Positions 1 through 8,968 of a stretch of 64,000 nt of DNA are shown here, one piece after another. The DNA comes from Pomphorhynchus laevis (taxonomy: Eukaryota > Acanthocephala > Palaeacanthocephala > Echinorhynchida > Pomphorhynchidae), in NCBI GenBank assembly GCA_012934845.2, contig WNNJ02000547.1, positions 45,539 through 109,538 of the forward strand, in the 5' to 3' direction. Positions within the stretch are counted from its first letter, which is position 1. Each line of letters opens with the position of its first letter. Both the position numbers and the translations under genes were made by a program. The notes below the pieces were generated by a model, which was not told the DNA's origin, ran no database searches, and worked only from the letters and a program-made list of their open reading frames with translations.

Positions 1-105
1 ACATTTATAAATTTTTCACAATAAATATCTGGTATATTGGTTACATATGGACTTTTGTTATTCCTTTGATAGGTGCGACGCAGCTCGAGAGGTCGAATGC
101 ATGTG

Positions 106-153
106 AAATTTTGTCGTGTGAGGGTATCATCGTTACCTCACACGACAAAATTT
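106..153. repeat. Perfect 18-bp fold-back palindrome
   Basis: The arms at 106-123 and 136-153 are exact reverse complements around a 12-base spacer. It lies just outside the first P2 fragment, like several other palindromes here that sit at element edges. No terminator or gene function is implied. Confidence 0.85.
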
Positions 154-165
154 GCAACAATTTGT

Positions 166-348
166 AATATCGTTATAAATTGTTGCAATTCATACAATTT
201 CATTATTTAATGTATTATATTTTATATTATATGGTATGCATTAATGCTCATGCAACAATATGTTTATTGTAAATTTAAATATGTCATCTTTACGATATAA
301 ATTAATAATAGTTTTAATTAATGTTAATTTAATGTTCATATCTAAATA
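166..348 (-). mobile_element. P2 Penelope-like element, C-terminal RT fragment
   Basis: On the minus strand the translation contains LDMNIKLTLI and NLYRKDDIFKF, matching the end of the open P2 reverse transcriptase at 60741-61742 closely. This is the downstream half of one P2 copy. The upstream part resumes at 1992 because a P1 element was inserted between them. The fragment is broken and non-functional. The lower-coordinate limit is set where similarity to the 24.2 kb copy fades. Confidence 0.8.
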
Positions 349-1991
349 ATTTAAATCCGAATGAGACATTCTGGGGGAATAATTATTTTTGTATCTAAAT
401 GCCATTCCCAGAAAAAAGAAATTGAATATTTCTTCGATATTTCGTTCGCTAACCGCGGACATTTTCAAGAAGTATCTGAAACAATAAAACACAAGTAAAC
501 TTACAATGTATGAAAAACAAAATCATTTTGGACATTCAAATTTGGTTAGAGGAACTTGATAGCGACAGCCTCCATAACTAATCGGCGTTTTAAGTTAGGC
601 TCGGAAATCAAAACTGACACATTGTCAAAGTCTATGTCATGCCCAGTTTGATGAGCATAGTCTGCTAATGCCGACTGCGCTGATGTTGTGAGTGCCTTAT
701 TGTGTTCTTTTTTAGTTTTTATCTTCTTAATCTAGTTTTTAGAGTACGTCCAGTTTGTCCAATGTATATGCTTATACAATCCCTAGACCCAACCTTGTAC
801 ACTACACCCATCTTATCAAAATAAGTTCTTCTTGGTTTGGTGACTAGTGCATCAAGATGATATGTACATCGGGTACCATAAAACATTTTTAATGGTAATC
901 CTGACTGGAAAACGAATCTCTTTATTTTATTAAGAATATCCTCACTAAAACTACCCATTGCGGGAATATAAAACCAGTGTTTCCATTTTTGAGGACCAAT
1001 TAAGTCGGATTGCACGGAAGTGTGAAAGCGCTTATTTGTTTTCTTAATTCTTTTATGTAAGATATCTATTGGGTAGACTAGAGATGTAAATATAATGAAG
1101 ACTTTGCTTAATTAGGCGTTTAGATAAACTTCTTTGTTACAAATTCGATACGCTCTTAAACAGAAGTCACTAAACACACCTTGTTTTGTTGATGCTTAAT
1201 GACTGCGGTCCCAAGGAATATACAAGCTAGTTTCTGTGGCTTTTCTGAATACTTTAGAGACGGAGACATCAGTGGTCAAAACTTCGCAATCTAGGAACGA
1301 TAAAAACTCGTTAGAAGGCCAGGTAATTGTCACTTCTATTCGAGAATTCAATGAATTGAAATTTCTAACGAAATCATCTGCTTTATCACGACTTTCCGGC
1401 CAAATAACAAATATATCATCGATGTAACGATAAAATACGATAGGTTGTATATTACAACGGCTTATAGCTTCTTCCTCAAACTTTTGCATGTACAGGTTAT
1501 CCAAGGCGGGGCCGATTGGTGATCCCATAACTACACCAAAAAGTTGTTTATATATAATGCTATCAAAGGAAAAGTTCGTTGTACATGCTAACTGGAATAA
1601 TCTCCTACATTTAACCAAATGTTCACTATATGTCGAAGGGGATCCTAGTCTTGATAACGCAAAGTCTACAGCATCATCTACTGACACATTCGTAAATAGT
1701 GATTTCATATCTAATTTGAAAATTACATACGTTATCCGATTTAAGTCTAGTGCTCTCAATTTGTTGACAAAATCAGTAGTACTTATCACTTTCGTAGGAA
1801 TTGACATCACAATAGGTTTTAGCAAACTTGACAAAACCTTACCTACACCATAGTTAAATGCACATTTTATTGACACAATAGGACGTAAGGGACAATCTAG
1901 CTTATGGATTTTGGGCCAACTGTACATGTAAGGGACAAGAGGATCGGATGGAAACATTTGGCGATATTCTGCACGAGTGATCAATTCTAGA
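349..1991 (-). mobile_element. P1: canonical Penelope-like element, 5'-truncated insertion
   Basis: The insert encodes RT followed by a C-terminal GIY-YIG nuclease, the classic Penelope order. It is flanked by identical 14-bp copies of TTCATATCTAAATA at 335-348 and 1992-2005, so the limits of the insertion can be placed to the base. The target was a P2 copy, at the codons for its LDMN motif. The element is truncated at its 5' end and broken in several places. Sequence from 349 to about 550 would be its 3' untranslated end. Confidence 0.85.
553..1015 (-). pseudogene. P1 GIY-YIG endonuclease domain
   Basis: The stretch VVYKVGSRDC followed by YIGQTGRTLKTR is the GIY-YIG core of Penelope-like elements. 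Further on, ALADYAHQTGHDIDF and LKRRLVMEA match the conserved C-terminal part of this domain. The domain normally nicks target DNA for integration. It lies directly downstream of the P1 RT. The copy is broken, so no active product is expected. Confidence 0.8.
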
Positions 1992-1996
1992 TTCAT
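1196..1996 (-). pseudogene. P1 reverse transcriptase domain (PLE type)
   Basis: The product would copy element RNA into DNA at the target site. The translation shows LRPIVS, the motif A region FKLDMKSLFTNV, motif B as MGSPIGPAL and motif C as YRYIDDIFV, a set typical of Penelope-like RTs. The N-terminal part of the family protein is absent. The apparent start codon and the next residue (Met-Asn) lie in the duplicated target site, not in the element, so the ATG was borrowed from the disrupted P2 gene. The nuclease domain follows at 1015-553 after a degraded linker. This is a fossil copy. Confidence 0.85.
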
Positions 1997-2215
1997 ATCT
2001 AAATATACCTTCTTTAATTATTTAATGTATTATATTTTTTATTATATGGTATGCATGAATGCTCATGCAAAAATATGTTAGTTTTATTAAGAATGAGGCT
2101 ACCTGGATAAATTTGTTCACTTATTGACTAAAAAATTTTAGAGTTAAATACACATGTATCATCAATTAATCGAAACATATATTTCATATCTTAATATAAT
2201 TTAGATTTATTTTTT
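1992..2215 (-). mobile_element. P2 fragment upstream of the P1 insertion
   Basis: Read on the minus strand this carries the P2 RT region around the catalytic box and the IYPGSLILNKTN segment, then reaches the LDMN codons where P1 entered. About 70 bp matching a more distal P2 segment (FLHEHSCIPYN) has been copied between NKTN and KEG, a local rearrangement. The end near 2215 is approximate because the flank is extremely AT-rich. Confidence 0.7.
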
Positions 2216-2540
2216 AATTTATATAATTTCTTTTAATTTTAAAAAATTTAAAAAAAATTATTTTAAATTTTTTTAATTATTTTCTTTAAATATTTTATTT
2301 AAAGCTTATTTTATTTATAATAAGCTTTAAAAAATGGAAAATTACTTTCCCTTTTTTCACGAAAAAAAGTTTGCGATAAAATAACACATTTTGTGAAACT
2401 AAACTTTTAGTTTTTAACGTCGAAATTCTGCAACCGTCGTGAATCGAATACGTGCCCGAACAACATAAATAAAATACAGCGATCATAATTCCGTGGTTTA
2501 AGCAGAACAGTACAATAAAGGATATGCACATTTAAAAACT
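2216..2540. other. AT-rich stretch without recognisable gene
   Basis: Short A/T runs dominate. The open frames here are short and show no known domain. It separates the P2 remnant from the leader of E1. Confidence 0.5.
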
Positions 2541-2637
2541 TTCTCGATACTCAACTACTTACAAGCTTAAACACACAATAAAATAACATACAATCAAAAC
2601 TACGTAGACGTTTCATAAGCTTAAAATCTACAACACA

Positions 2638-4850
2638 TTGCCGTCGGAAACCCCTTGGCGAATGGAAGGGGTAAAGCTTGGTATTTGCCCGCATTGTAAC
2701 GGGCCAATCGCACTTACAAAATTCGGAAATGTACGTTTTCACAAGAGTTTTAGGGTTCGGTGCTCAGACACTAGCTGCGCTTCGATTGCTGATTACACAC
2801 CCAATATTTCCTCCCATGTCAAACTTACAGCCGAACGTCAAACCTACAAAGGATCTGAAATGGCTTCGACCAACGACGTTTCCCACGATTCGACCGCATA
2901 TGAAATGCTTCACCGTATTTGGGCATCACCTACGCTGACAGTAAGACGAATCCCTTGAAGTTTACGAAATAAAGCAGCTCGCATTTTTATCAATCTTATT
3001 GAGGAGGCACTAGAACATAAATCGCCATATAGCTGGAATAGTATTTTGGGGTTCGCAAAAGTGTGCCTATCAGCTCATTAAGGTGATCACCGAAATGTAC
3101 GAAAACATGTAGAGAATGCACTAAAGTCAGCCGGAAACAGGCAGTTTGACACTTCCTTTCTCACGCATGTTTGTGCTCAACAAACGACCCGACATAAAGA
3201 CGACAAATCAAAGACAATGACAATCGAACTTGTACGACAGGGAAACTAAGGCAAAGCAATGAAACGAATATCTTCGTCACGGCTGGCGCCGTTCACAGAA
3301 CAGACACACCGTAAGCTCACAGATTCGCACCCACCCGGTAAAGGTATTATAACATAAATCCCAACGGCAGAACACGGTATTGTCATCGAATCGGGTACCG
3401 TTCCTGATTCAATTTTATCATTCCCCTCTGCATCGTCACCAGGTTGTTTGGGTTTAAGAGCCGAACACCTACAAGACATGATCATAGCGGATCAGTCTGG
3501 AAAGCTTATAAGCCGCCTGACACATCTGATAAATTATATGGCATCCTGAGACCTTCCTGTAGATATATCTCGATATTTTGCGGGTGCAGATCTTATCGCT
3601 CTAGAAAAACCAAATAAAGAAATACGCCCAATAGCGGCAGGAGAATTGTTACGGAGGGTGTGTGCAATGCGTATTTGCACGAAGATGCGCGATAAGTTCA
3701 CTCAAATATTTCAACCACAACAGGCTGGTGTTGCAGTGGCAAATGACGCGGATTTAATAATTCACCAGGTTCGACGATTGCACGAACAGATGCACACCTC
3801 GGAAAATTGGGTATGGACGAAAGTGGATGTTTCGAACGCTTTTAATACAGTTGACAGGCAATGCTTTATTGATGCAGTCGACATTAAAGCACCTTCTATC
3901 GGACCGTGGATCAAATGGTGCTACTCGCAACCATCAAAATTACGATTTGGAGCAGCAAAAAGCCTTACATAGTCAGCAGGAGTACAACAAGGGGACCCTC
4001 TGGGCTCATTCTTTTTCGCACTAGCAATCCAACCGATTATTCAGAAAGTCGACTCGATCATAGGTATCGGTTTTAACAAGTGGTATTTAGACGATGGAAT
4101 AATTGGAGGTGAACCCAAGGCAGTTGCTATCACATTAAACATGATTGCAAATGAGCTGGAAAAATCGGACTATCAATGAATTGGCAAAAAACCGAATTAA
4201 TAGGCCATACAGAAGCAATTATCTCAACGCAGACAGGATGGACTCACTCTCCACATACCAAGACTGACGGCTATTTCACTCTTTTGGGATGCCAAATTGG
4301 TTCGCAAGAGTTTGTAGAAGCATATCTCATAAATAGTTGCTTACCAAACCTAGTAAATGACACATAGCTTGTTGCGTCGCTTCCGGAAGCTCATGTGGCT
4401 TACCTGCTATTGCGCCACTGTGCTTCCGCTCAACGAATAGCATTCCTAATAAGGAATGTAGATCCAGTAAGCACCGAACTTTTCTGTAAGCAGTTTGATA
4501 ATGCTGTGATACGGGCGATGGGAATCATCGCTTCAATACAACTGTCATCGAGAACACGATCTCAAGTTGAACTCCCACTAAAAATGGGCGGTCTGGGCCT
4601 TAGGAGTACAAACAAACACAGTGGCAGCCTTTGCAGCAAGCGTCAGCACGGTGGCCGCGTTTGTGAACCAGGATCCAAATACATTTCCGGGCTTTGTAAA
4701 CGCGAATGAAATACTTGCGCTACACGGAGCAGAAGTGGAACAACAGGCTTCATCCACAAGAAACATCAAATATCGTTCAAAATCGACTCAGAGAAGCGGA
4801 AAAATCTATTAGACACTGGAGATGATCGGACAAGGGCCAGACTAATAGCG
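2638..4850 (+). pseudogene. E1 N-terminal zinc finger and reverse transcriptase
   Basis: The N-terminus reads ICPHCNG...GNVRFHKSF...RC, a C2H2-like finger typical of nucleic-acid binding in RLE-type LINEs. RT signatures follow over several frames: EIRPIAAGE near 3625, motif A as KVDVSNAFNTVDR near 3820, motif B as QQGDPLG near 3990, motif C as WYLDDG near 4080, and the thumb signature LPLKMGGLGLR near 4575. The frame changes several times and there is at least one in-frame stop (TAG, 3970-3972), so this copy is dead. The lineage resembles E2 more than the R family because it uses WYLDD rather than WYADD. Confidence 0.75.
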
Positions 4851-4946
4851 GTATCACAGCCACATGCGAACGCATGGTTACAATGCGCCCCAAATCGAAG
4901 TCTCGGCCTAGCTCTTATCGACTAAGAATTTACAATTCTTATAAGA

Positions 4947-5558
4947 ATGTGGTTAGGCCTGCAAATTGCTCCAAGTGACTACCGTTGTAGTCGATGTTTT
5001 CGAAACGCAGATGCTGAGAGCGTCCATGCACTAACTTGCAACTACGGTGGTTTTCCAGGAATGCGTCATGATGGAATTCGTGACGTCGTTCTCCAGGCGG
5101 CACAATCAGCAGGAATGCACGTGGGTTGCCAGGTTCGCAACCTTGTCCAAAATCTACAAGAACGGCCAGCCAATATTTTGATCTACGGAGATCCTTCAGA
5201 TGCTATAGATTTCGCGGTAACACATCCACTACAGAAATCCTTTCTTCGTCAGTCAGCCTATGTGCCTAGTTACACAGCTGCGCAGTACGCATCATCGGTC
5301 AAAGATAGGAAGTACCGTGCTAAAATGATTGAGGCGGGATATAACTTCATACCTGCAGTCTTGGAGTGTTACGGCGGCTGGAATATGGAAGGGGAGAAAA
5401 TCATCAGACGAATCGCCCGATCCTTAGCAATTCGATCATCTCTACCATACAGCATCACATCTGCACGGCTATTTCAACGAATATCAATATCACTCATGAG
5501 AGGAAATTCAAAAGCTATATTATCTAGCATTGATCTGTTAAACCGACCGTATTTCTAG
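4947..5558 (+). pseudogene. E1 CCHC knuckle and restriction-like endonuclease
   Basis: The translation begins with a knuckle of form C-x2-C-x9-H-x3-C, then RHDGIRD, a PANI segment in place of the usual RPD-type acid motif, DAIDFAV, and KYRAK ahead of FIPAVLECYGGW. This is the order seen in the PD-(D/E)XK endonuclease of R2-type LINEs, which nicks DNA for target-primed reverse transcription. The C-terminal helix region SISLMRGNSKAIL also fits the family. The frame is open for 203 codons and ends at TAG (5556-5558), after which the same frame continues into the OTU domain. Confidence 0.75.
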
Positions 5559-6485
5559 ATTGCAAATCCCATAACGGAGAATCCCACACGAAGAATTAAC
5601 CCCTTCCAGGCACTTGATCTGGCTGGTGAGGAGTCTGGCGCTGCAGTCGAGACAGAAAATGTCAGAAAGGTGTGTGCGAAGGCGCAATCTGATGTCCCCG
5701 ATTGTGAAATGTCACAAGAACATGCATCTGACAGTGAATCAATTATTAACAAATGTGCGGAAACGGCGAGAGAGGAAACTTCTCTGTATAAGTCCGATGC
5801 AGAAAAAAACTTATTCGTACAATACGACTCTCGTGATAACTCTAGAACGGACATGCGGAAGCTGCGCCGCACAGCAGCTGACGGGATTTCTGCTGCATTT
5901 CATAACCAGCTCAATGATTACGGGATTGTGATCCGCGAGGTCCCCAGCGATGGTAACTTCCTATTTCACGCCCTCTCTTACCAGATAACGGGTAATTTCG
6001 ATAATCACTCAGAGTATCGTGCGAATGTTTGCGACTACCTGGAGGCCAACACGACGATGTTTGGGCATTTATTCGAAAACTTTGACAAATCGATCGCGCA
6101 GCTTCGCAAACCGCGTGTGTTTGCCGGAAATGAGGCACTGGTGGCCTTTGCTCGCCTCAAACGCGTTTCCATTGTCATTCACCAGGAATGAATTATGCCT
6201 TGGATTATTAACAGCAGCACGATAAGCGAAGATTGCAGCCAAGATCCTTTACATGCCCTTCATATAACAGAGTGCATAGCTCCTTTGTTAGACGACAAGA
6301 GCGCTAGCGAAAACAGCTTTGAAGCGAATCGGCAAATCGAAGTTGAGGCGACGGAGCTTCACATTTCATATCACCGCAACGAGCACTACCATTGCCTGCG
6401 AAGGATGGACAGCGACTGCGACGGACCAGCTTCAGTCAACCTTAGCGAATTCGGCCGCCGAGGGACACGACGTTGCCCACAATAG
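5559..6485 (+). pseudogene. OTU-type cysteine protease domain, in frame with E1 RLE
   Basis: The reading frame is the same as that of the endonuclease and is separated from it by the single TAG at 5556-5558; a TGA at 6189-6191 interrupts it again. The OTU signatures are VPSDGNFLFHALS near 5940, then YRANVCDYLEAN, FAGNEALVAFARL, IVIHQE, and the terminal LHISYHRNEHYHCLRRMD near 6355-6410. OTU enzymes remove ubiquitin; in retroelements the role is unproven. The catalytic cysteine expected in DGNC is phenylalanine here, while the histidine of the EHY motif is kept. Fusion to the polyprotein is inferred from the shared frame. Confidence 0.8.
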
Positions 6486-6520
6486 GAGGAAAAACATTGA
6501 GTGAATTTATTTAGTGACGT

Positions 6521-6956
6521 TGTTTATTCTTGGTATTTTTTAATACAATATTTAAAGCTTATTTTCTTTTAATTTCTTTTAATTTCTTTGAATTCTTTTA
6601 AAACGGTGAGCCTTGACACCACCGAAATATTGGAAACAGATTAAAAAATATTTTATAGTCGTAGATTCATTTTAGTTTTTAAACGAGCTTAAAATAAATT
6701 GATATTGACTTCTAAAATATGACTTTGTAACTTGACAAAGTCTATTGAATTATTTTAAAATGAAACCCTTTTTATCCACATTTCGAACATAAAGATTATT
6801 CATCGGCACTATATTGTTGATGGGAAGAATGCTTATTAATTAATATAAGATATTGTGAAGGTTTAAAGATGACGACCCTGGAGCAAGTGAATAAGAGATC
6901 ACATTTGATGAATGTCGACACATGATGACACATAACGTTTAATTAAAGCATACCCT
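6521..6956. other. AT-rich spacer, no gene seen
   Basis: Contains homopolymer-rich sequence including repeated TTTTAATTTCTT units near 6560-6600. No coding signature was found on either strand. Confidence 0.5.
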
Positions 6957-7475
6957 TAAAAAAGGTTTATTTTAGCGTGACAAATGCGTGCCAGCGCACG
7001 CTTACATGACCACAACAAAACAAAAATGTAAATCATGTGTCGAGAAGGTGTGAACAGAGGAGGTGTTTGAATGTAATAAAAGAAGGAGCGCGGCGGACGT
7101 CGAGAGGGAGTTGATTCCAAGCGAGTGAGGCGGCGACAAGGAATAATTGGAGACAGTTGTTTGAGTAACTGGGAACGTGGAGTAGGAGGGTATGACCGGA
7201 ACCCAGCGATAGCGAGGTGGGGCGAGTGTCGTCTAAGAAAGGAAGGTATATGAACGATGGGGAGCAGACAGCGATGAGACGAAAAGTTACGAGAACAAGG
7301 CGGAGTTTGATGCAAATGTGGATGGTGGGCCAGGAGAGTTGGGCAAGATATGTGGATATGTGGTCGAAGCGACGGAGACGAAAGAGCACTCGAACGGCGT
7401 TGTTGATTATGCGTTGTAGGGGTAGGATGATAGATTTCGGAGAATTGGCGCAAGGCTAAGGCAGTACCCTTATTG
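6957..7475 (-). mobile_element. B1: L2-like LINE, 5'-truncated 3' end
   Basis: The minus-strand reading gives the C-terminal RT extension of family B (FRLRRFDH, LPFLDDTRPTSLSL, LAWNQLPLDVRRAPSFI), then a 3' end with a GCGTGC/GCACGC hairpin (6986-7001) and a short A-rich tail at 6957. Similarity to fuller copies stops near 7475. This is a typical dead-on-arrival LINE insertion. Confidence 0.85.
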
Positions 7476-7506
7476 AGAAGTGCTAGTAGATAAGGATACT
7501 AACATC

Positions 7507-7528
7507 GCAATACCATCCGTGGTATTGC
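7507..7528. repeat. Perfect 8-bp fold-back palindrome
   Basis: GCAATACC (7507-7514) and GGTATTGC (7521-7528) pair around six bases. It lies in the 65-bp gap between the B1 and A elements. Confidence 0.7.
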
Positions 7529-7639
7529 TAAAAATTTTGATTTCTTAAAAAAAATTTGGTTTCTTATAAACATACAATTATTCATGTCAGTTCCGCTCGC
7601 TACGCTCGCGGATTGAGCTCAATCTATCGATAAAAGGTC

Positions 7640-8968
7640 ATGCCTAAAAAAGCGCGATCTCAGATCCCTGTTCCTGATCAACAATCTTCCACATCTGAAT
7701 GCAATGATGGTTATACCAGCTTTGAAGTTGGATGCGATTCCAAAGATTGCGATGTATGGACACTTGTTCGTGTTAAAATATCCGACCACTCGGTGTATAA
7801 ACGTAAACATTTCACTTGCGGTTTTTGTACATCAGTACGACTACTACAGTTATCCTGCTCATCTACTCCTGTATCACACACTACCACTCAGACCAATGCT
7901 GTTTTAGATGTTTCCCTCGCATCAACACCTGACTTCGCATCATATAATCCCATTATTGAACCTACTCTCTCACACACTCCTCGTTCAACTACGTACCAAA
8001 CTTCCATTAATCTTTATCATTCTAACAATGCTAACGGCAAAGCTTTTCATCTCGTACCTCCTCTTTCCTATTCCTCCCCCAATCTAAATAAATCTCAAAC
8101 TTCTTTATTCTCCTCACGAACTCCTTACTCGACCCCCCCCCTGTATCACCTCTCAATAATTTACACCCTTCCATCAAAATCATTTCCAGTAACATTTCCG
8201 ATCAACTGATTCAAAACTCCATTCCTGTCATTCATGCCCCAACCTATTTTAATTCTCCTTACTCTACCTCCCACGTAACACTTCCAAATAATTTACATCC
8301 TTCATTTAAAATCATATCCAGTCACATCTCTGATCAACCGATTCAACACCCCGCTCCTGTCACACTTGTTCCAACCAATATTAATTCTTTATCAAGCACC
8401 CCTGTCATTTCCACTTCTATCTGCTCATCTACCTCGACTCCTACCAGCTCTGTCCGTCCACCACTTCCACGAAATCGTTTTCCTTCGCGCGATCGCTGTA
8501 TAATCATATCAAACTTAAAGCTTTCCGAATCTGCTTCTCCACAATCTCGCCTCGATGATGATGTATCTGCTTTCAGGTCTATCCTAGCAACCATTCTTCC
8601 TGATGATAACCCATCACTCTTCAATAATATCGCTCCTGTATCCTTTATTCGTTTAAACAAATCCACTAAATCAAATCATCTCAGTCCTCCACTCTTAAAA
8701 ATCGTTTTCCGACATAGTTCACATGCCTCTTCGGTACTCTCCCAACGTTTTAAACTTCTTACCACTTCATCTACTTGCCGTATCTTTCCTGACCGCTTCC
8801 CTTCTGATATTGCCCAGCTCAATTTAGCTCGCATTGAAAAACATCGACGTGAAACAAACGGCGAGTCATCCTTATCTATACGTAAAATCAACGGAAATTT
8901 TCACGTTCTTCACACAAGGCCAAAAATTCGATGGCGTCCCATCTCTCCCCCTTGTCTTCTTCGCTAGT
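7640..8968 (+). pseudogene. A ORF1: zinc-finger RNA-binding protein
   Basis: ORF1 proteins of this type bind element RNA. The N-terminus has a C-x4-C-x22-C-x2-C cluster ending TCGFC, the same spacing as in C1 ORF1. A Ser/Pro/Thr-rich middle follows, with a 44-residue unit (NNLHPS...) present twice, period 132 bp from about 8161. The C-terminal domain (SRLDDDVSAFRSIL, LSIRKINGNFHV) ends at 8968. The frame changes once, at a run of nine C (8133-8141); otherwise both halves are open. The ORF2 start at 8931 lies inside the end of ORF1. Confidence 0.75.

Larger units (their letters stand above)
2541..6520 (+). mobile_element. E1: RT-RLE retroelement with C-terminal OTU domain
   Basis: A degraded LINE-like element on the plus strand. 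The order is N-terminal zinc finger, reverse transcriptase, cysteine/histidine knuckle, restriction-like endonuclease, then an OTU cysteine protease domain in the same reading frame as the endonuclease. A leader with an ATAAAATAACATACAATC motif (2578-2595) precedes the first zinc finger and resembles leaders of other elements in this window. Limits are approximate; no target duplication was found. Confidence 0.75.

Noticed and set aside
241-492. AVSERN string shared by a small minus-strand frame at 241-492 and eIF3L
   Set aside because: Only six residues match, the surrounding residues differ and the frame crosses a P1/P2 junction; chance is the simplest explanation.
8343-8891. Minus-strand frames opposite A ORF1
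   Set aside because: They are shadows of the plus-strand ORF1, which has clear family motifs.
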